A stretch of DNA of 64,000 bases from Pyrenophora tritici-repentis (Eukaryota; Ascomycota; Dothideomycetes; Pleosporales; Pleosporaceae), in assembly GCF_003171515.1 (NCBI RefSeq), contig NC_089391.1:1984001-2048000 (forward strand). Direction: 5' to 3'. The notes under the pieces are model-generated. The model worked only from the letters and a program-made list of their open reading frames with translations, was not told where the DNA came from and ran no database searches. The position numbers and the translations under genes are program-made. Below, one piece after another: positions 13,580 through 25,623 of the stretch (the first letter of the stretch is position 1; each line of letters opens with the position of its first letter).

Positions 13580-16342
13580 TTGGCACGTGCATTGAAAGTC
13601 GATATATCCGCAACTGGCTTCCTGTATTTTATCGGTTCCTTCGTACGAAGCAAAGAACTGATTGTAACAAAAACTGTGCACTTGACGATGAATGGGATCC
13701 GGTGATGAGTTCATGTTTCGGGCCGTTGGATCGTCGACACGAGTCCGGTGGCCATCGAGCGAGCCGTCTTACGCCCGGAGTAATGCCATGGATGTGCTGA
13801 TAACCTTGAATTTCATAGTGTCAATTTTATGGCGACATGATCCACGACACACCAATACTGTGGTATTACCGCCGTTCTGGCAACGCGGGGCAATAATGCT
13901 GGACGTATGGTCTTTTTCAGTAGGTCAGCTTACCATATTCATAACCTTGATATGACATCCATGTTGCATGTTCAGCCTGAATATTATATGATTTTGCCCA
14001 ACAGACTTTTGGTCACATACAGATTGTGTGAAAAGTGCAGTTGCGCACCAATGGCAGGTCGGACATGGGTCGCCAAGGTGTGGCATAGCACAAGGGTGGA
14101 TGTATACAGCATTGCGATGCGGGCAGCGTCGGCTTCTAAGCTTTTGTCAGGCGGGATCGGGGAGCTTGGTGGGGAAATGTTCATGTTGCCGTTCTTGATC
14201 GGGGCTGTGGCACGTAGCAACCCTGACCGTATAGCCAGAGGGCTACTCGATCAAATGCTGACTCTCATGAAGTCTTACTGAAAGTGGATGGAATCGGAAA
14301 AGTTTCACTTCGTAACTTTGGTCCGTCGACCGTGGGAACCGGGTAATACGGATGACTGCGGTAACGGTGTATCGTGACGAAATTCCTGGCCTGAACAGGT
14401 CGGCTGCTCACAACCTCGCGTCTTGAACGAATGCCGGACAGGTAACTTAACCGATGACCAACGAACGATACGGAGCATGGATGGCGAGATGAGCTCTCAC
14501 ACTAGGGATCTCATCCTAGCACATGCTGTAAGCACTTGTAGGCCTTATTTGGGTACGAGAAAGCCATCCGGGATGAGTTCTGCGTTTGAATGCGCCACGA
14601 CCTCCTACGAAGCTGGTGCAGTGTCGAGATTAATAAGGCCGTTTACGGTACACAGTCCGAAGCTCAGCCCCGGACCACCGTTCCTAGTGGTCAGCCACGC
14701 GTTGAAGCGGCCGACAGACAAAAGCCCTGCTCCTTCTGGGTTTGGAGACTCGTCGCAAAAAGTCCTCAATCGCTTCTGTCCGCGGACGCACTGTACCGGG
14801 TGCCTGGTCGACGTACGTGCGTATGCACATCTTACTGTGTAATCCCGGGCGAATTGCGACAATGCTGTTCCTTCCATGCAGCTTTGGCACAGCACGTTCC
14901 ACGTTGGCGACAATCTACCCCACGAAGAGTCAGGCTGAGTCTCAAAAGGGTATTCCAGATGCTGCGCCAGTTCGGTAAAGCAGACGGCAGGTAGAGATGG
15001 GCTAAGCAAGTAAGGGTTGTGGACAAGACGGTCAGTGTGGTGGTAAGTCGACATCCGCATCCGGCAGGTCATGTGCATCAAAGCTGACAGCATTTGGACC
15101 ATTACCTCGAAAGTCTACGCGGACACCTAGTCGCCTTGCGTGGAATACCGTTGGATACGAAGAGGTCGAGATGCGTATACCGTGGATTTTAATGCTTACG
15201 AGTCAAGACATCAGACCTTGTACTCCCCGGTGCTCAGGTCTCCGTATTCCACAACGGGTTAGACCAGGTCGCACAGCCGTGCTCATCGTACGCGGCACGG
15301 CTAGTGGTGATTGCGCAACATCTGACCTCCGAATGCCCTCGCTCGCGATATGCTCAGGTGTACTGGGGACGGGGAAGCGGGCCCAGAAGCATAATGGCCA
15401 TACATCGGCGCCAGCGCCATGTCGCCGAAGCAGTCATGTCCAGTGTCCAGGGTGAAACAGGCGCCACGACACATAACAGCCGCTCCATTCCAGTCATGGG
15501 TACAACGTCATTAACATAATTCAAGTTTCCCTGCGACCTTTGTCGTGACCCACGGCAACTATGTAGAAGAAGGGTCACCCTAGGACTCAAAGCTTATACT
15601 TACCGTAGTCTCCCATGGTCCAGGATTTCCAACGGCTGCACCTCCCCACGCGCCGCCTGAACGTGGAACAGTGTCTGCAGATCAAACTGATCTGTGCACG
15701 TCTGGTAACTTTGTCTCTTAGTACACACTAGTTCGCGAGGCGATTTGGCGCGCGACCTGCGATGCTGCTATACCGTACATGTCCAACCATTCACCGACTG
15801 CCCATGTCTGTCCGCTGGCCATTTTACCCTGAGGGCACGACTAAGATTCTCACCCACGCAACCTCCCTACCCCCGGCTTGGTAAGACGATCCTATAGGCC
15901 CACTTGCCCTCAGCATTGGGCTGCAACCTTTCCTTCAAGGTTGTGGGAAGCGAATTGACTTCAAACATGGAGGTCCCCACCCAGCTCCATGGCGTGCAAA
16001 AGGCTCGACCACCCGCGGGCACCCGGTTCCGCTGAGCCCTCGAGGCCGCTACCATGATGCATGTCAACAGATGGACCATGTTGTATTGACATGGGCTGTG
16101 AAGGCTTGCATAGCTCCTACGGGTACCTGATCGCACCGACGTTTCCCTTGCTGCTCTGTCCGGTCGACTATATGTAACCAGGCGGACCGTCGCGCAGCTG
16201 CATCTAAGTAATCCAGACATTTCTAAAAAAGTACCAACCGCATCACACACTTGCCAACTAGTTCTATCTTTCCCATCCTCATAGGGCTTTAACTTGTCTT
16301 TCCACTCACACAACCTCTCCCATCACATCTTTTCCAAAGACC
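13580..16342. other. Intergenic, no gene seen
   Basis: About 2.8 kb with only short frames on both strands that lack coding character. No tRNA, repeat or transposon remnant was recognised. Confidence 0.4.
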
Positions 16343-16609
16343 ATGTGCGACTACACTCAAGTACAATATAAATGCACTCACGTCCGCTATGTTGTCAAAG
16401 CCTGGTGCACCAAATACCAACAAACACATGTACGGTGTCCAGCGAACGTCACAGCAGTGTAAGTCTTCATTCACATACGCAGTACAGTACTTCACACTAA
16501 CATTCGGCACAGAGAATACAGACTCAACGAAAAATGCGGTTTGTTGCTCCACCATATACTGCATTGCATCATGATTACTAACAATACCCAAGGCGACTGT
16601 AGACATTAA
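16343..16609 (+). CDS. 52-residue Cys/His-containing small protein, three exons with a 26-nt microexon
   Basis: Built by hand, because each exon is short. Exons: 16343-16458, 16513-16538 and 16593-16609, giving 159 nt and 52 residues starting MCDYTQVQYKCTHVRYVVKA and ending EKCGDCRH. Both introns are GT-AG and 54 bp; the second has a perfect TACTAAC branch site (16577-16583). Cys residues fall at 2, 11, 22, 34, 47 and 50, and with the His residues they could bind zinc. The layout (MCxY, a CxH pair, WC, a THxRCP block, VEYRL, CG-C) resembles a family of small uncharacterised ascomycete proteins that I know only loosely. Intron 2 has no in-frame stop and is a multiple of three, so its retention would give a 70-residue protein. 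The exact 3' end is the least certain part. Confidence 0.6.
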
Positions 16610-19600
16610 CCTTGGCCATTTCCTTGTCGTTACATTTCCTACAGTCATGATTGCGATATAGCACGGCGTACACGGCGGACAGCTGCATAATACCCCTTTT
16701 GGATTCCTCTCGGGCTCCATTGATTAGTCGAATATATCATCTCTCTTCTTACAAGCCCTCATCTCGTACCACATCTCTGCCGGCACCATTACGTTCCCTC
16801 CCGCGCTTGACCAAAAGTGCCGTGATCCAATTTCGGCAACCAAACTCGACCCAATGGAACCCTTCCAGCGACGATCTGCAACACCACGGAGAACCCTAAG
16901 TACGCAAATTTCAACAGTCGTCAATCAAGGTTCAGACGGTTTTGTGGTACTGCATTAGCCAAACCAAATTTTACGTGCCACGAGAATCTTACCGGACGGC
17001 AACAACTCCGGATCACTTGACGCAATCACCCGGGAAGAAGTGCCGCCGCATGTGGAACATCAACAAAACATGGTATGCATGTAAAATGTCAGCACTTCTT
17101 TTATCCCATTCAACCTCTTCAATCGAGCCTGGAGATATCCGATGATAACCCTGAGTTCGGGCCAAAACATAAGTCCGGGCCGACGGCACTATGTCGGCAT
17201 CACCATCACGGGCCTAATCCTTTATTCCTGTCTCAGTCCTACCTCTCCAGAACCCACACAGTACCTGTCTCGGATTATCTTTCGGATTCGGATTCTGCAA
17301 ATGACGCACTGAATACGCATTGGAAGTTATGTGTCGCAGCGCCGTTCGGAACATCTGCTTTTGGGGGCTTGATATATGCCTCCCTCCCCGCAGGCCAGAA
17401 CGTTAGATGCAGCTACATGAGGCTTATGCAAGTCACCGGATTGGTGTGCGGAACGAAGCCTCAGGAGCATCATAAAAGCAGCCGTTTGGCCCTTAATACG
17501 GGTCGCTAATTATGCCGTCCAGCCAATCACGAAATTCAGTCCGCCAGTCCGCCAAAGCACGGTCCTCTCAAGGTGCTTATGCCAACAGTAATTTTACTCC
17601 AGATCGACAGGTCGAATGAAACCACGGCCCATACACACACGAATTACCGTATCTATGTATAGCTCCATGTATGTCGCAATTGCTTCTGGCGATCCTCCTT
17701 ATAAGGCCTCGATGCTTTACTGGTATCAAGAGCGAGCAGTCATCCCGATTCATCCTTCCATGATCACTCGATCTGCTTAAGCGACACATGGGCCATGTTT
17801 TACGACGTCGAAACTACCGGTAGGTGTCACAACTCGGATTCAACTGCCACATTGCCACATTGCGTCAGTAGCTTCAACTGGCCACTTGTGGGCTTCGCGA
17901 AGGTCATCATCAGTACCCGACAACCCTTTCAAGCTACCCGCATATCGGGAGACTCCGGTCAGTCACCAGCGCAAGCGTGGCTCCAGTCCCGTTTCGTCAG
18001 ACTAGACTTTGTGGCTCTCCACATGGTACGCGAGATGTACTGTGTCGACGGTGGGGCCTTGGTAGTACTTGCCGTTACGAAATGGTGGTCCACACGTTTC
18101 AGCTGAAGCTGGAAATAAGAACAGTGCAACAACTGGAGATCACTTGCAACGCAACGGAAGTCTTCTGGAATGAGTCTGTCGATCATATGCGTGCTATCAG
18201 GACCGCGCTGAGGATATGGATCTGCGGTACTGACTCGTCACACGCCCAAGTGGTGAGGCAAAGAGGAATACGGCGTAGCATGTGGAAATTGCCGTGGGAC
18301 TGAATGAACTTGAAACGTAGAGCCCAACAACTTGAATGAGAAAATTATCAGGTGCATGTTCACACGATAGTAGCTTGCTTACTGAATGAGGCCGCCCCGA
18401 GCCGAGCGAATTGATATCGTGAACCAACGACGTGCATGGGTAGCCGAGGGACCGAGCCCTACAACCACCCCACCGCCACAAAACTTCATCAAAAACTTGC
18501 AGTCGCCTGATAGGAGTATTCACGACAAGGGTGGCGAGGCAGATGGAGCGTAACACCAGGCTCCGCCAACATTCCTGTAGGTTTTGTCATAATCCAGCGG
18601 CTGCGGATAGGGTCCCGATCCAATCATGGGATGAGATGTGAAACCAATATACAAGCGACAGGTGGGCTCTATCATTGCAACCCAACAATGCTTCCCAAGG
18701 TTTCTCATGTCGAGTCCAAGGTACAGTAATGGCGGTGCATTGCCATCGGTGATGCCGGATGCATGTTTCCGGCATCGTATACAGCCGTCTACAAGTTGTG
18801 TCGTGGGCAGACGAGCTGTTTTGAGTTTGCTTTCCCGTGTTTCCGCGGCCGCACCAATCCAAATGTGAGCTGGGCATGGGGCACGAAGAGCTCGAACTTG
18901 AGCTTTTCCTGGCAACGATTGCAAAATGACAAGTGACCGTTGGCGACCCGATGACGCACCCATGGAGCCGTAGCGCAATGGCGCACGGTGGCTTCCTCGC
19001 AAGGACGTACATAGATGCGTCGCGTGGATAAACTTCCGGTATTGGTACTGGAACCCAATTACCTCCTACTTGGCGAAGCATCTCACCAAGATTATTGCTG
19101 GGTGGTGGAGAAAAGCTCTGTATGAACATGGATCCAGGCGTTCAACAAATGGTACGATATCCCAAACCGCATGTGCATGCAGGTGCCTGGGTGTGCAGTC
19201 ATTTTATCTGCGACCGCCTATCAGCGACATAGGCGAGCAGGCCGGGGAGCACATCTATAGTGGTGACTATCGCCGTGTGCATCAACAGCTGTTCGACTCA
19301 GCGCTGGGTATGGTGGTGTAATTTTGGACACATCACTCTGTGCTAACCTTGACAGGAATTCAATACCATATGGAACGTCTCCGCGACATCCGCTAGGTTG
19401 GCTGATCATACCGTGCTTCGAGTCTTCCGTTGAACCTCCACCGGCTCTTTCTCTTCATATCCACGCCACGATATCAGGAAATCTCTCTTCAATTGCAACA
19501 AGCTGTGACAAGTCTCAGCGAGCTGTTAACCGAAAGGTAGCATGACGGCATTTACGATATGAGTGGCCACTGCTGTACTATGATCACATCCAATGTCTGT

Positions 19601-22600
19601 AACGCACAATGAGGCTTACGATTGTCACGACGTCGACTGACAGCTGACACGCGGTCGAAAACGATCGTGTTTCGTACCCAGATGCCTGAGGATCCGCATT
19701 GGTGGCCTAGCCGGCACGGGCCGAGCTGTCAGAAGAAATGTGAGCAGCGCAAGGTTACTAGGTAGCTATAGTTGCTGCGAGCTGGGAGACCATGTACGGC
19801 CCGATCAACATATGTCTTAACGGAGTTAACTCTGAGCTTTGCCTAGCCGGACCTTTTGTCAGCAACAAGGACTCGACGCCCTCTTCACAAACTGTAAACC
19901 TCATACATAACTGTTCCTTCCGAATGACTAGACTGGGGTCTTTGTGGCTTTCAGTGAGCTGGCTATACCGGCTTTGGACAGCTGGACCAGCGGCATCGCA
20001 TTGTTTTCCCCTCTTTATAAACCTTGGTCTCTCGGGCAAACTTTTTTCATACGGTGTGTACAACACGCACGTTCAACGCGCCTTTCGAATCCGACTCGGT
20101 CTCAGTAACATCGCACCGACTGCCACGTTGAGCATTTACACTAGGAACAGGGTTGCTGTGGCAGGCACGGAGCAAAGTCCGCTCCGCTGTCGACACGCTG
20201 TGGCACATAAGTAGTCAGCCTTTCCCTGGTATGATCTGAGACGCAGGTCGAACCTACAGCAATGACGTGCAGGACGTACAAGAGCTAGTCGTTGATCATC
20301 TCGGAACTTTTTGATCGTGTTGTGTGGAGACGCATCGTCGATGCATAACGAATATGAAATATGTTTGTGCTTTGTTGGCATACCTTTTCTGGACCGAAGC
20401 GCATGTACACCAAGCCCCAAAGGCTCACAAGGGCTTCCTCCTTTTTGCAATTTGCATCCCGAACACGGATCCTCACAGCCCCCGTTACGAGGCTCCGGGC
20501 CTTCTTCGGTAGCACGTCTCTGCTGCCGGATTCCCCGCAGACAGCATGCTTGACTTCCCATCAACCCCAAATTTGGGGACAAAAAGTACTTTCACCGCCG
20601 GATACCCGCGGGTACGGAATGTCTGGTTGTAGACATCCGATGATGTGACTAGTCAAGCATGGTAGTTGGTCTGCGAGGGGGCCTGTCCAATGTTTCGTAC
20701 GGGCCAGCCGTAAGGTCGACATGTCGGATTCGAGGCAAGACTTGCGAAAAGCCCATCGAAAGACCATGGCAACACCACACCACTATACACGCACGTTTAA
20801 AGTATCCTTCTACAAGGGTCAACCTGTCCACCCACATGCCGTTAGGCTGGACGCTGCAAGTGCCGCAAGACCGAAACCAAGAGGGTGGCTGCGCACCACA
20901 TCCGCCCTTTAGCACAGTTTCATGAGCCGCGACTGCGACCCAAATGCAGGCACGAGGCTGATGACGAGGCTCGATTCGAGCCTACGGCAACTTCCTGAGC
21001 GTCCAAACTCGTAACTTTGGTACTAAACCAGTCTTACCGGAAGCTATGGGCAGAGTGAATGCCACTTTTGCCGGAAACGGACATGTGCTGATCTCAAGGC
21101 CAGATGTTTGGGATCAACGGCTTGGCTGGGCGGTGCATCGATTGAAAAAGATGGCCCAATACGAAAAGGAGAGGGTGATGATCTGCGCCGTGGGGTTGTG
21201 GGGTAGGTTAGGTATCAGCTTAGCCCTGTTCAGTGGGGTGCTCATCGTCTGATGGTTTAGGGTCCTCTGATGGGCGTTCCTGTTCATCCGCTTCCTCCGG
21301 GCAGATGTATTCGACCTGCTCTCGGATGTATCGAGCCTGCAGGCCGAAACTGCGACTTGGCCGACGAGATTTTCACCGCTCCTTTTCATAGATGCTCGTG
21401 ACCAGGTTAATGATGCCCGGTCCTGGAGCTGCATGGGCTGAAAGTGTCTTACGAGTCTGTCAGACAGCTTTCTTCCCTTCTGCAAGTCAACAGGCGGGGC
21501 CCTGCAAGACAAACTGTATCGTCTCACGATAATATCCAGTCATCTTTCTTAGCGAATGTTCCTGGTCGAAAGCACACCATCTTCATGTTTGTCAGATCTT
21601 ACAAACGTGGTCCAATGATCATCATATGTGATCATGTCGGTGACAAACCTCAACATATTGAAATATTGTATGACCGGATTCTGTCGGCTGATGATGGTCG
21701 TGGTCGCTGACGTGGTTGGTAATGCTTTACTAATCTATTGCGTGAGCGGAGTCTTGCAGGCAGTGGGGGCTGGAGCCATGTTGGTGACATGTCGACGTGA
21801 GATGTGAGACGTGACAAGGTAATGTATGGTTTGTGTCTAGGTGATCATGATATAATGGTGTTGAAAACTCTCCACTAGCAGTCGTAGTGAGCCCTCATAC
21901 TCTCTCAGTCACAGATGACTGCTTGGTGTGTAGGCGTTACCAATCATTCAGATCTGTTGACGGAGATACCATGTGTAGCGGAGGTTTCTACCACTGGATA
22001 TGTGTACTTCCTCTAAGGCTTGTACTGGTACCAGCTATGACGGATCGAAGGAAACGATCTAGGAAGAAACTACTCATGGAAGGAGCCGAGAAAACGTGTA
22101 CACAGTACAACGGTAGTCTTCGACGTCAGTGACCAAGATGCTGTATCAAAGCGTTGGAAAGGTATGACATATCTTCTCCATCGGCGCCGTAGAAGGGCTT
22201 GAAATAGATAGTCTCGTAACAGCCTTTCATTCCCGAACCCAATCGTACGATGGCTACTTGCCGCCCCAGAACAACGGAGAGTTTTGGACGATATGAGATG
22301 AGAAGCAAGGCGGACGTTTCGAAAGTAGTTCTGGTGTATTTCGAAAAAATTACATATGCTTCCGATCCACGTGCTATCCCACTTAGACGTTATTGGGGAT
22401 ATGTTTCAGGTGGCGATAGTGTTTGCCGGACTGATAGTACAGTTTAGCACGTGGTCAAATAGCAGCACGTGGTGACATGACAGAGCTATACAAGGCTGTG
22501 CCCGCCCGCATGGTGACTCGGACAGACACAGTTCAACAGGTTAATTCCAGAAACACCGGACATGCGGTACATGACTGCGGATATGGTTTGGGCGCATGAG

Positions 22601-22736
22601 TCGACAAGATGGAGCCAGGAGAAGGTGATGGAGCGGTGCGTTGCTGTGATTGGCCAATGCGTGCTCCCATCCCGAAGCGAATTCAGGAATAGGTAACTCT
22701 GGCCGGTGAACTCCCCTTGCGCTCGGCATATCCAAC
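16610..22736. other. 6-kb gene-poor region
   Basis: I could not support any gene, RNA gene or mobile element here. Base composition is not strongly AT-skewed, so it does not look like heavily RIP-treated transposon DNA. Many short frames occur on both strands with no domain, no repeat and no consistent splice pattern. Small multi-exon genes like the one at 16343 could be hidden here. Confidence 0.4.
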
Positions 22737-24109
22737 ATGTCGTCTACAAGCGATATACCCACACCCGACAATGGCTTTTATGTTCTTGTTACCGGAGCCA
22801 ACAGGTCTGCTATTCAATTTCATTCTCATGATACTCAACTGACCATCCTCACAGTGGCCTTGGGCTTGGTATCGGAACCCGCCTGATTGACGAATTCCTG
22901 CAAACCCGCCCCCAGTCCGAATCGCTTGTCCTCATCATCACGACGCGTGACCAACGGAAAGGCGACGCGACGATCGCAAAATTAGAACAACACCTGTGCA
23001 AGGTCGTCCGTGGCCATGAGGAGAAGCTACCTGGCATTGCACAGGTGCTACAGAACCGTGTGTACTTTCGGCAGGAGCGGTTAGATCTGCTGAGTCTTGT
23101 GTCGGTGCAGAAGCTCAGCAAGAAACTGCGAGAGACGACGCCAAAACTCGACGTCGTCATCTGCAATGCCGGCATAGGCGGATGGACCGGCATCAATTGG
23201 CCGAGTGCGGTGTGGACAATTCTCACAACTTGGAACAGAGCGCTTACTTGGCCTACGTTCAAGATATCCGGGAAAGGATGGGTAACAAAACCTCAGATAC
23301 CCGAAGACAAGAAGGTGGAAGACGAACCTCCTCTAGGGGAGGTCTTTTGCGCCAATGTCTTCGGGCACTATCTGCTAGGACACTACCTCGCACCGCTGCT
23401 GGCAAGACATGCGGCGAGTGAGAAGACAAGAGGTCGGTTGATCTGGGTCAGCAGTCTGGAAGCATACGACCATGTGTTCGACCTAGACGACATGCAGGGC
23501 ATCTTGTCTGACATGCCTTACGAGGTCACGAAGCGCATCACAGATGTACTGGCAATCACGTCTACGCTTCCTTCAACTTCCCCTGAGGTCAATCGATATC
23601 TCGACCATTCAGAGGATTCAGCAAAGACTACGAAACCGCGCCTCTACGTTACGCATCCCGGCATCTGTGGGACCTCCATCATGGCCCTCCCCGTCATCCT
23701 TGAATACTGTATGCTCATCGCCTTCTACATTGCGCGTTTTCTCGGCAGCCAATGGCACACAGTCACGCCGGAGAAAGGTGCGACTGCAATGGTGTGGTTG
23801 GCCCTCGCAGACCAAACTACACTAGATAACATGGAGGCAAAAGAAGGCGTTGGGAAGTGGGGCAGCGCCACAGATGCTTGGGGTCGGGAACGTGTGGACA
23901 GGACTGAGATAGCTGGATGGGGATGGGGAGGGAAGTTGGGAGAATACAAGAGGAAAGGCAGGGACCCATTCGCAAAAGACCTCACCAAGGAGAGCCAGGA
24001 GAAGTTTGTGGATACAGGGCGAAAATGTTGGGAGGAAATGGAGAAGTTGCGCATTGAGTGGGAGGGCCGACTACGGAGAGCCGGAGTGGCGGTTGAGATG
24101 GATGAGTGA
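22737..24109 (+). CDS. ERG27: 3-ketosteroid reductase, Erg27-type short-chain dehydrogenase
   Basis: Probable NADPH-dependent 3-keto reductase of the sterol C-4 demethylation complex in ergosterol synthesis at the ER. Exons 22737-22804 and 22855-24109 are joined over a 50-bp GT-AG intron that splits the cofactor loop codon (AAC AG|T), giving 440 residues. Short-chain dehydrogenase motifs: VLVTGANSGLGLGIGTRL (about residues 16-33), VICNAGIGGWTG, the Ser region IWVSSLEAYD, and Tyr-x3-Lys in PYEVTKRITDVLAITSTLPS. The family-specific block RLYVTHPGICGTSIMALP, then HTVTPEKGATAMVWLALA and GKWGSATDAWGRERVDRTEI, separates Erg27 from generic dehydrogenases. The C-terminal third (KCWEEMEKLRIEWEGRLRRA) is a charged helix usual in filamentous fungi. 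Starting at the upstream ATG rather than at an internal Met is needed to include the cofactor loop. Confidence 0.9.
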
Positions 24110-25623
24110 TAGCCGCCTTAATATTGGAAGCCCGACGCCATTGTACTTTTTGTAATACTTGATTATCTATGAAACCTTGGTCTCGTCGGCTTGGATCCAT
24201 AGCAGCACGACGGACACCAGACATATCGATTACATGGCGAGATTACCCCGCTTTGTTGCGCTCATGGCATGATGGCGGGCAAGCCACGGTCAGATTCAGG
24301 TAGCAGACACAGAAAAGATGACGAGTTGAGGGATTGTACCGACGTGGGCCCGAACGATCAGCCCTCGGAGAATAGTCCGAGCAGTGTGGTGGATCATGGC
24401 AGATCAGAGCCTCGGCATGCAAGTCTTCACGAGGGCCAAGGGCGGGTCGCAGAAAGGGCTCACGATGGATGCTTGAATCTAGATGTGTTTGCAGGGAGAA
24501 GGGTTTATATATGAGATGGGAAATCGGCAATCTCATAGGGCTGGGATCGGGCTGTTGTCGCGGACCATGTCATCAAACATCACCTCGGCGACGGAGGGCT
24601 AAGCACACCATTCTCCTAGACGACGGAGAAGTACTGAGGTCACTGCGCAGGAACGGGCGACGCGACTGCGACTACGGTTGACTCGGACTCTGGGTGGCGA
24701 CGGTGCGGGCGCGCCAGTTGCTTCTTAGTTGTCTGCACGAAGCGACTGAGGGCAGAAACGGCCTTGTGGGCGTTGGCAGTCGTTCGCACGACGGCCGTAA
24801 TCCTCATCGTCTCGTTCGTCATGTCTCTCATCACGACAAGGATGCGTCATGCACGCATCCCAGACTCTGCACCCTCAAGACAAGGGACTCACTGGGCCCG
24901 CAGCGCCCTCAGGCACGCACGCAGCGAATAGGATGAGTTGACGGCATGCAGCCCGGCGTGCTGGGTCGCGCCGGCCAAGGGCTCCCGCTGCGTGCCCCTT
25001 CTCGCTTGCCTATACTGGGGAAAGGCCTGGCTTCTCTAGTTGGTGCCCGACGCCGTTGATGGTCCTCTCTCATCCCCTAGACAATTTGCCCTCTTCGCCG
25101 CAGTACACAACCCACAAAGCCCTTGTTCGCCCTGCTCCAAGCCGACCTCTCTCTTGACAACCCGGTACCGGTGCACGCGCATAACAAAAAGCCAAGTTAG
25201 TTGCATATCAACGCTGCCCCAGTGACGTGTATTTCACTACTTTCACCGCTCCGCTTCACCAAACAAACGTCATAACATACACACAACGTGCGCGCTAGCA
25301 GTTTGACGATAGACTGCTCCCTAGGCGCAATCAATGGACCCCAAGAACGACCCGCTCTCGAGCGACTTCCCCCCTGTCTTCGCACGCGACGCCGACATCC
25401 AAGCGTCCTCGCCCTCGATTACTATCGCATAAAGCGTCTAAACATTGCTTACACAGTGGAAAAGTGTACCATGTGTACATAGCCGGGCCTCTACAATTAC
25501 TTGTCAAACGAAGACACAAACAAAGGACTGTCCCAAAGAACCAGAGAACACCTCTGAATCCACCATTTATAAATCCCACCACTTCATACCACACCAAACA
25601 TATTTCTTCAACCACACAACACC
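24110..25623. other. Intergenic region and leader of the coiled-coil gene
   Basis: No gene supported. The last few hundred bases, with AC-rich and CT-rich runs before the ATG at 25624, look like a fungal 5' leader. Short frames on both strands lack coding features. Confidence 0.4.

Noticed and set aside
24243..24936. Short frames on both strands downstream of ERG27
   Set aside because: No domain or codon bias; they overlap each other on opposite strands.
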